A stretch of 64,000 nucleotides of DNA from Streptosporangium lutulentum (lineage in GTDB: Bacteria; Actinomycetota; Actinomycetes; Streptosporangiales; Streptosporangiaceae): positions 1,364,001-1,428,000 of the forward strand of contig NZ_JAUSQU010000001.1 in NCBI RefSeq assembly GCF_030811455.1. The letters are read 5' to 3'. Every line of letters starts with the position of its first letter. The first letter of the stretch is position 1. Both the position numbers and the translations under genes were made by a program. Below are positions 37,872 to 46,039 of this stretch, piece after piece. The notes below the pieces were generated by a model. It made no database searches and was not told where the DNA came from. It worked only from the letters and a program-made list of their open reading frames with translations.

Positions 37872-38164
37872 CTAACCGAGGGCGGCGAGGTCGAGGTGAT
37901 GGAGGCGCGCCGGGTCGGCGATCACCTCGTACTCGGCGATCCTTCCCTTCTCGATCGTGAGGACAAGGACGAGGAGCAGGCGTCCGTACGGGGCCACGAC
38001 GACTCCCACGGTTCCGTTCACCAGCGCCGGCTCCGCGAACCTCGCCCGCTGCGAGAGAAGCAGCGTTTCCTCCACCACGGCCCGCGCACCGCGGATCTCC
38101 GTCGGTACGCCCACGGGCAGCGCGGCGGCATCGGATCGTACGGGGTCGTCCACACGAACAAAGC
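37872..38164 (-). pseudogene. SigJ-type ECF sigma factor, C-terminal remnant
   Basis: The minus-strand frame reads DDPVRSDAAALPVG, then GARAVVEETLLLSQRARF, PALVNGTVGVVVAPYGRLL and EYEVIADPARLHHLDLA. This is the SnoaL-like C-terminal domain of SigJ-family sigma factors. The sigma-2 and sigma-4 regions upstream are missing; the frame continues but without similarity. A dead fragment is the simplest reading. Confidence 0.6.
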
Positions 38165-38197
38165 AGGAAAGCAATGCACAACGACCAGGAGGACGAC

Positions 38198-38350
38198 ATG
38201 TTCGAAGCAACCGGCCCCCTTGCGCGGGAGTCCGCTCCGGTGCGGATCGCGGTGGCCTTTCACAGCGGGTACGGGCACACCGCCCGTCAGGCCGAGGCCG
38301 TAGCCGACGGCGCCAGGGGGTCACCTCACCCGCGACGCCGCCAGGCGTGA
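38198..38350 (+). pseudogene. Flavodoxin/WrbA-like NAD(P)H oxidoreductase, N-terminal remnant
   Basis: From ATG 38198, with GGAGG 5 bases upstream, 50 residues contain VRIAVAFHSGYGHTARQAEA, the FMN-phosphate loop that opens flavodoxin-fold quinone reductases. The frame then ends in PHPRRRQA and a stop; about 150 residues are lost. It is divergent from the SigJ remnant, and its tail carries the promoter of the next gene. Confidence 0.6.
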
Positions 38351-38374
38351 CTCCAGGTCGTGAATAACTACACT
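38347..38374 (+). promoter_or_regulatory. Probable promoter for a leaderless MFS transporter mRNA
   Basis: GTGACT (38347-38352) and TACACT (38369-38374) are 16 bases apart. ATG 38383 is 8 bases after the -10, no Shine-Dalgarno is present, and transcription would start about at the ATG. Confidence 0.5.
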
Positions 38375-38382
38375 GAGTGACC

Positions 38383-39834
38383 ATGGGGGCGCCGCAGGAC
38401 CAGACCATACGAACGCTCATCCCGGCACGGATCGATCGGTTGCCCTGGTCCCGGTTCCACACCCGGATGGTGGTGGCGCTCGGGGTGGCCTGGGTGCTCG
38501 ACGGCATGGAGATCGCCATCGCCGGGGCCGTCGGCAATGTCCTCCGCGAGCGGGAGACCCTCGGGCTGACCTCGGTCGAGGTGGGGTTCGCCGCCACGGT
38601 CTACCTGCTCGGCCAGGTCGTGGGCGCGCTGGTGTTCGGGCGCCTGTCGGACAGGTTCGGGCGGCGCAGGCTCTTCATCATCACGCTCGGCCTCTATCTC
38701 ATCGCCAACGGCATCACCGCGTTCTCCTTCTCCTACTGGTGGCTGCTGCTGTTCCGGTTCTTCGCCGGCATGGGCATCGGCGGGGAGTACGCGGCGATCC
38801 ACTCGGCCATCGACGAGCTCATCCCCGCCAGATACCGCGGTCGGGTCGACCTGGCGGTCAGCGGCACCTACTGGCTGGGCGCCATGATCGGGACGGCCTC
38901 CACGTACGTCCTCCTCAACCCCGGCCTGCTCCCGGTCAACCTGGGCTGGCGGATCGGCCTGCTGATCGGCCCGCTGATCGGACTGGCGATCTGGGGTCTG
39001 CGGCGGCATCTGCCGGAGAGCCCGCGCTGGCTGGTCATGCACGGCAGGGAACGCGAGGCCGAGCTGGCGGTCCGGGAGATCGAGGAGCACGTGCGCGAGT
39101 CGGGAGGGAAGCTCCCCCCGGTGGACGAGAAGCGGGCCATCAGCATCCGGCCGCACGGCAGGGTCGGCTACCGCGACGTCCTGCGGGTGGCCTTCAAGGA
39201 CTACCCGAAGAGGTCGATCCTCGGCGCCACCCTGATGATCAGCCAGTCGTTCCTCTACAACGCGATCTCCTTCACCTACGTGCTGGTGCTCTCGCAGTTC
39301 TACGGGGTGAGCGCCTCGGAGGCCGCGCTGTATCTGTTCGCCTTCGCCGCGGGCAACCTGCTCGGCCCGTTCGTCCTCGGGCCGCTCTTCGACACCGTGG
39401 GCCGCAAGCCCATGATCTCCTCCACCTACATCCTCTCCGGCCTCCTGCTGGCGGGCACCGGCTGGATGTTCAAGGAGGGCATGCTCACCGCGACCACCCA
39501 GACGGTGCTGTGGTCGGTCATCTTCTTCATCGCCTCCGCGGCGGCCAGCTCCGGGTACCTCACCGTCAGCGAGCTGTTCCCGCTGGAGGTCCGGGCCCTG
39601 GCCATCGCGGTGTTCTTCGCCATCGCCCAGAGCTTCGGCGCGCTCGGCCCGACCATCTTCGGCGCCCTGATCGGCGACCAGAGCAACCCCGATCCGACCC
39701 GCCTGTTCTACGGCTACCTGGTCGCGGCGGCCATGATGGTGATCGCCGGGATCGTCGCCCTCCTGCTCGGGGTCAAGGCCGAGCGGGCCTCCCTGGAGGA
39801 CATCACCCCGCCCCTGTCGGCGGCCGCGAATTGA
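38383..39834 (+). CDS. MFS transporter, sugar/metabolite porter type
   Basis: About 483 residues and 12 membrane helices. Family signatures: GRLSDRFGRRRLF in loop 2-3, GMGIGGEYAAIHSAIDELIP in helix 4, PESPRWLVMHGR after helix 6 and GRKPMISSTY in loop 8-9. These place it near the synaptic-vesicle-2/metabolite:H+ symporter groups; the substrate is unknown. GTG 38377 is an in-frame alternative start. A hairpin terminator follows, so it is monocistronic. Confidence 0.88.
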   Translation: MGAPQDQTIRTLIPARIDRLPWSRFHTRMVVALGVAWVLDGMEIAIAGAVGNVLRERETLGLTSVEVGFAATVYLLGQVVGALVFGRLSDRFGRRRLFIITLGLYLIANGITAFSFSYWWLLLFRFFAGMGIGGEYAAIHSAIDELIPARYRGRVDLAVSGTYWLGAMIGTASTYVLLNPGLLPVNLGWRIGLLIGPLIGLAIWGLRRHLPESPRWLVMHGREREAELAVREIEEHVRESGGKLPPVDEKRAISIRPHGRVGYRDVLRVAFKDYPKRSILGATLMISQSFLYNAISFTYVLVLSQFYGVSASEAALYLFAFAAGNLLGPFVLGPLFDTVGRKPMISSTYILSGLLLAGTGWMFKEGMLTATTQTVLWSVIFFIASAAASSGYLTVSELFPLEVRALAIAVFFAIAQSFGALGPTIFGALIGDQSNPDPTRLFYGYLVAAAMMVIAGIVALLLGVKAERASLEDITPPLSAAAN

Positions 39835-39838
39835 TCTC

Positions 39839-39862
39839 CGCTCCGGCGTGAACGCCGGAGCG
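39839..39862 (+). terminator. Terminator of the MFS transporter gene
   Basis: CGCTCCGGCG-TGAA-CGCCGGAGCG, a perfect 10-bp stem with a stable tetraloop, 5 bp after the stop codon. Confidence 0.75.
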
Positions 39863-40153
39863 CCGGCCTGTGTCCCGGTGATTCGGAGGCCCGCCGAAAC
39901 CCGGCCGGTCATTGACGAATGACCGATGATGAAACACGCAATGATCACGGTGAGGGGAAAGGCGCGAGCACCAATGTGATCCCGCCCATATCTATCGAGA
40001 ATGGCGCAAAATCGATAAAGAGCGCCGGGCTCTTCCTGCCTACCGTGGATTCCGGGTTTCACATCGTCCCGGTGTCGTCCTCGATGCCGGTTCGGAGTCC
40101 CGCCGGCCCGGCATCGCCCGGGGCGCGGCTGATTCGACATGGAGTGACGCATC
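39863..40153. promoter_or_regulatory. Structured upstream region of the small secreted protein gene
   Basis: It contains the perfect 20-bp dyad CGGTCATT-GACG-AATGACCG (39906-39925), a likely operator, and a hairpin AAGAGC-GCCGG-GCTCTT (40018-40034). No gene is visible. Confidence 0.4.
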
Positions 40154-40462
40154 ATGATCAACGTTAGAAACGCGCTGGGGACCGGGATGATTCTGGCCTC
40201 CGTCCTCATCGCACCCGTGACGACGCCGGCCCAGGCCGCCGCCACCGCCGAGACCGTCTCCGCCACGTCCACGCTGACGTCCGTTCAGAAACCCTGCCGG
40301 AAGCACCGCAACCCCGCCAGGTGCCGTGCCCGGCTGGGAGGTCTGGGCGGACACAGCCCTCAGAGCGGAATCAGAGGCATAGGCGGCGGTATCGGCGGTG
40401 ACGGCAGCATCGGCGTTGACGACGGTATCGGGCACAGGGACCACGGCCGCAGCAGGGACTGA
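40154..40462 (+). CDS. Small secreted protein, unknown function
   Basis: 102 residues: a signal peptide (hydrophobic core MILASVLIAPV, cleavage near AQA) and a mature part of about 70 residues. That part has a basic CRKHRNPARCRAR segment with two cysteines, then a glycine-rich GGIGGDGSIGVDDGIGH tail. The two Cys could form one disulfide. GGAG lies 9 bases before the ATG. I do not recognise a family; a cationic secreted peptide role is speculation. Confidence 0.55.
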   Translation: MINVRNALGTGMILASVLIAPVTTPAQAAATAETVSATSTLTSVQKPCRKHRNPARCRARLGGLGGHSPQSGIRGIGGGIGGDGSIGVDDGIGHRDHGRSRD

Positions 40463-40525
40463 CGCGCCGGGTGTCACGGCACGCCCGGCACCGGGTGCTC
40501 GGCGTGGAACCGACAGGCCGCCGTG

Positions 40526-41296
40526 CTAACCGTCTCTGCGCACGAAGACTCTCCAGGCGACGGCGACCGACAGAGCAGCCCAGGCGGCCAGCACGAGCAG
40601 CCCGGCGACAGGGTCGAGCGCGGTGGCGGGGTCGGCGGGCATCCCGAGAAGACTCAGGGCCGCCTCGTGCGGGAGGAACCTCACGAGGTGCGGCAGGGTG
40701 CTCCGAAACGCCGGTGAGATGAGAATCGGCGTGATGAGAAGCACGGCGAGGGGAGTGACGACCGTCTTCGCGACGACGGCGAAACCATGACCGATCAGGC
40801 CGAGCAGGAGATAGGCGGTCAGGAGGGCCAGGAAGCCGATGACGACATCACGGGTTCCCGGCTCTCCGGAGCGAACCTCCGCGGCGTGCCACAGGGCGTA
40901 GCCCGGGAGGACGGCCGGTATCGACGCGATCAGGCTGAGCGTCGTGCTGACGGTGAGCTTGGCGGCGAACAGCCGGTCGCGGCCGGGGACGACGGCGAGG
41001 CTGACGCGCAGCTGGCCACCGCGATACTCGCTTCCGGCGGCGAAGACCGCGATCGCGACGAACACGTAGACCGGCGCGAGCATGAGGGTGCCGAGCCGGG
41101 CGATCGGACCGTCTTGACCGGCGATACGGACGACATCCGTGGCCGCGACGGCGCCGAGCAGGGTGTTGGCGCCGAACGCGACGGTGAGAGCGATCCAGGA
41201 GGCGGGGAGAGTGGAGATCTTGATCCGCTCGGCGGCCAGGATGTCGCCGAACCGGATGGTCTCCACCGGTAGGGGAGTGGACGTCTCGGTCCTCAT
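40526..41296 (-). CDS. ABC-2 type transporter permease (second permease)
   Basis: A 256-residue membrane protein with about six helices and an FGDILAAERIKISTLPASWIAL entry segment typical of ABC-2 permeases. Its ATG overlaps the preceding permease stop as ATGA. Last gene of a five-gene kinase-regulator-ATPase-permease-permease run. Substrate is unknown; such modules often export antimicrobial peptides or drugs. Confidence 0.85.
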   Translation of the reverse strand: MRTETSTPLPVETIRFGDILAAERIKISTLPASWIALTVAFGANTLLGAVAATDVVRIAGQDGPIARLGTLMLAPVYVFVAIAVFAAGSEYRGGQLRVSLAVVPGRDRLFAAKLTVSTTLSLIASIPAVLPGYALWHAAEVRSGEPGTRDVVIGFLALLTAYLLLGLIGHGFAVVAKTVVTPLAVLLITPILISPAFRSTLPHLVRFLPHEAALSLLGMPADPATALDPVAGLLVLAAWAALSVAVAWRVFVRRDG

Positions 41297-42093
41297 CGCG
41301 CGTCCCTCCTGCTGAGCGTGATCGCCGCGGCGACGGCGGTCGCGACGGCCCAGCCGATGAGGACGAGCAGGCCGTGCTCCCGGCCGGCTGTGAGGTCGCC
41401 GATGCCGGGATCGAGTATGAGGTTCCTGGCCGCGCTGAGTGGGAACAGGGCGTCCAGATCCGGCGCGGCCCCGGCCAGAACCTGGCTCATCGTGACGGCG
41501 ATCAGCGCCACGGTGACGACGATGCCGGTCAGGGTGCCGCGCGCGACGACAGTGACGGCGAACGCGGTGAGGCAGAACAGGACCGCGAAGGCGATGAACC
41601 GCCCGTAGCCGAGGAAGGCTTCCTCGGTGAGGAGCAGGCCGGCGTTCCAGTCCCTGATGGCGGCGTAGACGAACGCGGTGCTGACGCCCACGATGAGGAT
41701 CGCTACGACCAGCACGTACAGTGCCGTGGCAAGGAGCTTCGCGGTCACCATGCGAGCTCTGCGCGGCATGGCGAGCACGGTCAGGCCGAGCTGCCGTGAG
41801 CGGAACTCCTGCCCCGCGATCACGGCGGCGAGTACGGGCAGGAACAGGCCCATCTGCAGCGACGCCCCGGCCAGAAGGCCGAGGATCTCCTGCTTCGCCG
41901 GCTGAGGCTGCCCGGTGAAGATCTCGATGATCCCGTCGGGAGTGATGTTCGCCACGGCGTCGGCGAAGAGCTCGGCGGATTGGAGCTGGACCAGCGTATG
42001 AAGGGCGAGGATGACGCCGGTGACGATCCACACGCTGGGCAGGGTGAGGAGCTTGGTCAGTTCCGCTCGGGTCGCCGCCGGCATCGCGTTCAC
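41293..42093 (-). CDS. ABC-2 type transporter permease (first permease)
   Basis: A 266-residue six-helix permease; AELTKLLTLPSVWIVTGV is the amphipathic start common in this group, and GQEFRSRQLGLTVLAMPRRARM is the cytoplasmic coupling region. GTG 42093 overlaps the ATPase stop as GTGA, and a GTG one codon earlier is also possible. It forms the exporter with its two neighbours. Confidence 0.85.
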   Translation of the reverse strand: MNAMPAATRAELTKLLTLPSVWIVTGVILALHTLVQLQSAELFADAVANITPDGIIEIFTGQPQPAKQEILGLLAGASLQMGLFLPVLAAVIAGQEFRSRQLGLTVLAMPRRARMVTAKLLATALYVLVVAILIVGVSTAFVYAAIRDWNAGLLLTEEAFLGYGRFIAFAVLFCLTAFAVTVVARGTLTGIVVTVALIAVTMSQVLAGAAPDLDALFPLSAARNLILDPGIGDLTAGREHGLLVLIGWAVATAVAAAITLSRRDAR

Positions 42094-42803
42094 CACCGCG
42101 ACCCGGTCCGGTCGCCGGTGAGGGCGAAAAACGCCGTCTCCAGCGAGGCGTGGCCCGCCGTGACCTCGGCCAGCGAGCCCTGGGTGACGATACGGCCGTG
42201 GTCGATGATCACCACGTCATCGGCGGTGTCGGCCGTTTCCGTCATGAGATGGCTCGACAACAGCACAGTACGGCCGCGGGCCGCGTAGTCCCGGAGGAAG
42301 GTGCGAACCCAGCGGATGCCGTCCGGGTCCAGTCCGTTCACGGGTTCGTCGAGGACGAGGATCTCCGGCTCGCCGAGCAGAGCCCCGGCGAGTCCGAGCC
42401 GCTGCTTCATGCCGAGTGAGTACTTCTTCACCCGCTGTTTCGCCGTGTCCGCCAGGCCGACGAGCTCGAGCACTTCACGCACCCGCCCGCGTGGGATCCG
42501 GTTCGATTGGGCGATCCACGACAGGTGGTCGATCGCACGGCGCTCGGGGACCGAGCCCGCCCCGTCCAGCAACGCTCCGAGCGCTCGCAGCGGGTCTTTC
42601 AGGTCTCGGTAGCGCTTCCCCTCGATCAGCGCCCGCCCGCCGGTGGCCGCGTCCAGGCCGAGCAGGACGCGCAACGTGCTGGACTTTCCCGCCCCGTTCG
42701 GACCGAGGAATCCCGTGACCCGGCCGGGCCGGGCCGTGAACGTGACGTCGTCGACCGCCTTCTTGCTCCGATAGTGCTTGCTGAGTCCGATGACTTCGAT
42801 CAC
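42090..42803 (-). CDS. ABC transporter ATPase (exporter, BcrA/NatA-like)
   Basis: 237 residues. Walker A GPNGAGKSS, signature YSLGMKQRLGLA, Walker B ILVLDEPVNGLD and the H-loop in LLSSHLM are present. It powers the two permeases that follow with 4-bp overlaps. GTG 42803 with AAGGTG upstream was chosen; the frame is open to 42887 but that part is not conserved-looking. Located 85 bp after the response regulator gene, it is probably its target. Confidence 0.9.
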   Translation of the reverse strand: MIEVIGLSKHYRSKKAVDDVTFTARPGRVTGFLGPNGAGKSSTLRVLLGLDAATGGRALIEGKRYRDLKDPLRALGALLDGAGSVPERRAIDHLSWIAQSNRIPRGRVREVLELVGLADTAKQRVKKYSLGMKQRLGLAGALLGEPEILVLDEPVNGLDPDGIRWVRTFLRDYAARGRTVLLSSHLMTETADTADDVVIIDHGRIVTQGSLAEVTAGHASLETAFFALTGDRTGSRW

Positions 42804-42888
42804 TGGGCACCTTGATCCGTCGTGCTGGCTGATTCCGTCCAGCCTGCGGCGACGAGGTGCCGGGCCGCGTCCCCCGGAAGTGGACACC

Positions 42889-43548
42889 TCAGCGAGACTC
42901 GTGCAACAGTCCCGCCTCGTAGGCGAGCACGGCCAAGTGGGTGCGGTCGTTCACATCGAGCTTGGCGAACACGCGCTTGAGATAGGTGCGCACCGTCTCC
43001 AGACTCAGGAAGAGCTCGTCGGCGATCTCCTGGTTCGAACACCCCCGCGCGACCAAACGGATCACCTGCACCTCTCTCTCGGAGAGCCGCACGTCCGCGA
43101 ACGCGTGACGACGCCGCGACCGCCTCGGCGTGAACTGGTGCATCAGCCTCGCGGTGACCTCCGGTGCGAGCATGGCATGGCCCGCGTGAACCGTACGAAC
43201 CGCATGAAGCACCTCCGGCGGCGACGCGTTCTTCAGCAGGAACCCTGAAGCGCCCAAGGTCAAGGCCTCATGCACATACTCGTCGAGATCGAACGTGGTC
43301 AGCATGATCACCCGGGTGCCTTCCGCCTCGGCGAGGACCCGGCGGGCCACGTCCAGCCCGCTGCCGCCCGGCATCTGTACATCGAGCAAGGCCACGTCGG
43401 GGGTCAGCGCGAGGATCAGCCGCAGTGCCTCCGCACCGTCGCCCGCCTCCCCGGCGACGCGGAAACCCTCGGTACGCTCGAACAACTTCCGATACACGGC
43501 ACGGAACCGGCCGTCGTCATCGGCCAGAAACACACTGACAGGCGTCAT
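42889..43548 (-). CDS. NarL-type response regulator of the ABC-2 exporter module
   Basis: 219 residues with receiver D56 in ALLDVQMP and a C-terminal LuxR helix-turn-helix (LSEREVQVIRLVARGCSNQEI). ATG 43548 overlaps the kinase stop as ATGA. It should activate the downstream exporter, by analogy with self-contained antibiotic-response modules. Confidence 0.92.
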   Translation of the reverse strand: MTPVSVFLADDDGRFRAVYRKLFERTEGFRVAGEAGDGAEALRLILALTPDVALLDVQMPGGSGLDVARRVLAEAEGTRVIMLTTFDLDEYVHEALTLGASGFLLKNASPPEVLHAVRTVHAGHAMLAPEVTARLMHQFTPRRSRRRHAFADVRLSEREVQVIRLVARGCSNQEIADELFLSLETVRTYLKRVFAKLDVNDRTHLAVLAYEAGLLHESR

Positions 43549-44690
43549 CTCGCGACTCCCGACGGCAGCCGTGCCTCGACCTCGAAGCCTCGATCCGGCA
43601 GGTTCCGCCACCCACCGACCAGACGCGCTCGCTCCCGCATTCCCCGCAACCCGAACCCGGACACGCCGTCCTCCTTACCGGGGCCGTCGTCACGGACACG
43701 CACGACGAGCACATCACCGTCCGGGTGGAGTTCCACGGTGCAGGCGGCGCCCGGCGCGTGACGTACCACGTTGCTCAGCGCCTCCTGAACGATCCGGAAC
43801 GCGATCGCCGCGACGATCTCGTCGACCTGCCCAGGCGCCGCGATCCGCGCGTCGGCGCGCACTCCCGCGGCACGCGTGGCGGCGACAAGTGAGGGCAGCT
43901 GCGAGATACCGGGGACGGGCGCCGTCGCGGACGCTCGGCCCGGTTCCACGCCCGGACCCGCCCGGAGCGAGCGGACGAGCGACTGGATGTCCTCCAACGC
44001 CGACCTCGCGTGCTCCTCGATGCCGGCGAGCGCGTCACGGAGCTCCTGCTCGCTCGCGTCCGCAAGGCCCCGTGTCACCCCGGCCTCGGCACTGATCAGT
44101 CCGAGGGCGTGCCCCACCACGTCATGCACGTCACGAGCGACATCGAGCTGCACACGAAGGGCCTGCTCGACCGCCCAGGCGCGTTCGGTCTCCCGAACGG
44201 ACTCGACCTGCCTGCCCACGGTGACCCCCAACAACCACGAAACGCTCAAGGCCGTAACCGCGATCACCACACGCTGCCCCCACCCACCCAGGCTCTCTTC
44301 CGGGACACCTGTCACGGCCGCCAGAACGGCGACGACACCGACGGCAACGAGGACGAACACGCGAACCCGCGATGCGTGAGTCAGAGCCAGCGAGTACAAA
44401 CACCAGGCCGTGGCGAGCATCGGATCCTGACACAGGCCCAGCAGACTCGCCACCACCGTCGCGGCACCCGCCGCCGTCACCGCCGGCACCGGAAGGCGCC
44501 GGTGCAGCAGCATCGCCGCCGCCGCGACCGCGGCCAGCGCCGGCCCCGCGACCAGGCGCCAGGTGCCGGCCACCTCGATGATCGAAGGAAGCCAGAACAC
44601 CCCGACGACCACGAACGCCGCCACAGCGTCCACGAAGGGCCGCCGCGGACCCGGTACGACTCTGTCCCCGCTGGAACGGCGCCCCATCAA
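43545..44690 (-). CDS. Sensor histidine kinase of the ABC-2 exporter module
   Basis: 381 residues, with about five to six membrane helices in residues 20-160 and very short loops, an intramembrane-sensing arrangement. H189 in ARDVHDVVGHAL is the phosphorylated histidine. The ATPase has VQEALSNVVRHA and DDGPGKEDGVSGFGLRGMRERARL. First gene of the run. Two ATGs, 44690 and 44687, begin the frame. Confidence 0.92.
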   Translation of the reverse strand: MMGRRSSGDRVVPGPRRPFVDAVAAFVVVGVFWLPSIIEVAGTWRLVAGPALAAVAAAAMLLHRRLPVPAVTAAGAATVVASLLGLCQDPMLATAWCLYSLALTHASRVRVFVLVAVGVVAVLAAVTGVPEESLGGWGQRVVIAVTALSVSWLLGVTVGRQVESVRETERAWAVEQALRVQLDVARDVHDVVGHALGLISAEAGVTRGLADASEQELRDALAGIEEHARSALEDIQSLVRSLRAGPGVEPGRASATAPVPGISQLPSLVAATRAAGVRADARIAAPGQVDEIVAAIAFRIVQEALSNVVRHAPGAACTVELHPDGDVLVVRVRDDGPGKEDGVSGFGLRGMRERARLVGGWRNLPDRGFEVEARLPSGVAR

Positions 44691-44814
44691 CCCGCCTTGT
44701 CCGGGACGGCCGGCACGTCAGCGGTCCGTCTCCGACGATCGGACTTCCACAACGACAACGTATCGCCGCCTGGCCGGATCCTCCCCCGGATGAATTCGCC
44801 GCCGGCGGCGTACC

Positions 44815-44855
44815 TCGGACGGGCCTTCGACGAAGGTGACACGGTCGGACGGGCC
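44815..44855 (-). pseudogene. 41-bp remnant of a methyltransferase gene
   Basis: The block matches 46497-46537, inside the SAM methyltransferase gene, at 38 of 41 bases and reads SDRVTFVEGPSE on the minus strand. It ends exactly at the TetR stop codon. It looks like a relic of a duplicated methyltransferase copy. Confidence 0.5.
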
Positions 44856-45425
44856 CTAACGGCCGTGTCGCTGTTCCTCGATCCCGAGAAGCGCGAGCAG
44901 GCAGGGGCGCAAGAGGCGGTCGATCTCCTCCTGGGGCGCGTCGCGCAGAGGATCGAGATCGAGCAGTTGGTGGCCGATGGTGACACCGATCATGATCGAG
45001 GTCACCAGCGCCGCGCGCAGACGGGCGTCGTCGCCGGTAAGCGCCGCCCCGATCTGGTCGATCTGCCTGCCGAGCACGGCCTGGGCGGAGGCGGCCGCCT
45101 CGGGATGGGTGAGCATCGAGCGCATCATCGCCAGCGAGGTCGGGGGTAGCCCGCTCAGCTTGACGCCGAGCGTCTCCAGCATCCGCTCGATGAGATCCTC
45201 CGGCTCCCGCTCTCCCCCGGGTACGGGAGGGGCCTGGACGGCCCGGCTGAACAACTCCTGCTTGGACTCGAAGTACTGCATGACGAGGGCCGGATCGACG
45301 CCTGCCGACGCGGCGACGGCCCTGATGGTCGTGCGTTCGAAGCCCCGCTCGGCGAACAGCGCGCGCGCCGCCTCCAGGATGCGCTGCTCGGAGTGGCGAC
45401 GCCGTTCGGCTCGGGAGAGATTCAC
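44856..45425 (-). CDS. TetR-family regulator
   Basis: 189 residues. The N-terminal helix-turn-helix region reads RILEAARALFAERGFERTTIRAVAASAGVDPALVMQYFESKQELF. The C-terminal part (PEDLIERMLETLG, LLDLDPL) fits the TetR_C group common in actinobacteria. GTG 45425 lies 76 bp from the divergent SnoaL-like gene with a dyad between them, so it probably represses that gene and itself. Confidence 0.88.
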   Translation of the reverse strand: MNLSRAERRRHSEQRILEAARALFAERGFERTTIRAVAASAGVDPALVMQYFESKQELFSRAVQAPPVPGGEREPEDLIERMLETLGVKLSGLPPTSLAMMRSMLTHPEAAASAQAVLGRQIDQIGAALTGDDARLRAALVTSIMIGVTIGHQLLDLDPLRDAPQEEIDRLLRPCLLALLGIEEQRHGR

Positions 45426-45443
45426 CTCGTGACTCTACAGCCG

Positions 45444-45487
45444 TTGACCCGATCGGGCCGTGAGTCATACACTCAACACTCGTTGAG
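45444..45487 (+). promoter_or_regulatory. Promoter and TetR-type operator of the SnoaL-like gene
   Basis: TTGACC (45444-45449) and TACACT (45468-45473) are 18 bases apart. The dyad CTCAAC-ACTC-GTTGAG (45472-45487) starts inside the -10 and covers the transcription start, a classic repressor position. Confidence 0.6.
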
Positions 45488-45501
45488 CGAATGGAGAAGT
45501 C

Positions 45502-45903
45502 ATGCAGATCACGACCATCGTCGCCCGTTATCACGACGCGATGCTTCGAAAGTCGGCCGACGCCCTCGCCGATCTCTACGCCGAGGACGCCGTTCACGAG
45601 TTCCCGTTCACCACTCCCGGCCTGCCGCCCCGGTTCGAGGGCCGCGAAAAGATCCGTGCCGGATACAAGGCCATGTGGGGCGCGAGCCCGGCGCGGGTGG
45701 AGGAGATCCGCAACGTGGTCACCTACGAGACCACCGACTCCGAGGTGGTGGTCGTCGAGCACGAGACGACGGGTGTCGTGGACACCACCGGCGGCCGGTT
45801 CCGGGTGCCCGGCCTGCTGGTCCTCCGGGTCAGGGACGACCGCATCGTCCACTGCCGCGACTACATGGACGCCGCCGGGGTCGCCCAGGCCCGAACCGCC
45901 TGA
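45502..45903 (+). CDS. SnoaL-like/NTF2-fold protein
   Basis: 133 residues with the SnoaL-like layout: MQITTIVARYHDAMLRKSADALADLYAEDAVHEFPF, then FEGREKIRAGYKAMW, a central EVVVVEHETTG strand and a final LVLRVRDDRIVHCRDYMD. Such folds act as isomerases, hydrolases or ligand binders; the actual activity is open. GGAGA precedes the ATG. Under the divergent TetR, so likely induced by the TetR ligand. Confidence 0.8.
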   Translation: MQITTIVARYHDAMLRKSADALADLYAEDAVHEFPFTTPGLPPRFEGREKIRAGYKAMWGASPARVEEIRNVVTYETTDSEVVVVEHETTGVVDTTGGRFRVPGLLVLRVRDDRIVHCRDYMDAAGVAQARTA

Positions 45904-46039
45904 CGGGCCCGGGGCTCACGGGCCGAGGGCGATGCGCCGTACCCTGGGATCGCCGCGCGGCTCGTCGCGGGCACCGGTCATGGCGACGTCCCGTTCTCCG
46001 GTGGATCTTGCCCCGGACGCACCCGCCACCGGCGGCGGA

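Noticed and set aside
39926-40060. Possible riboswitch (GGTGAGGGGAAAGG segment) before the small secreted protein gene
   Set aside because: I tried to match cobalamin, TPP, glycine and c-di-AMP consensus cores and none fits; only simple hairpins are supported.
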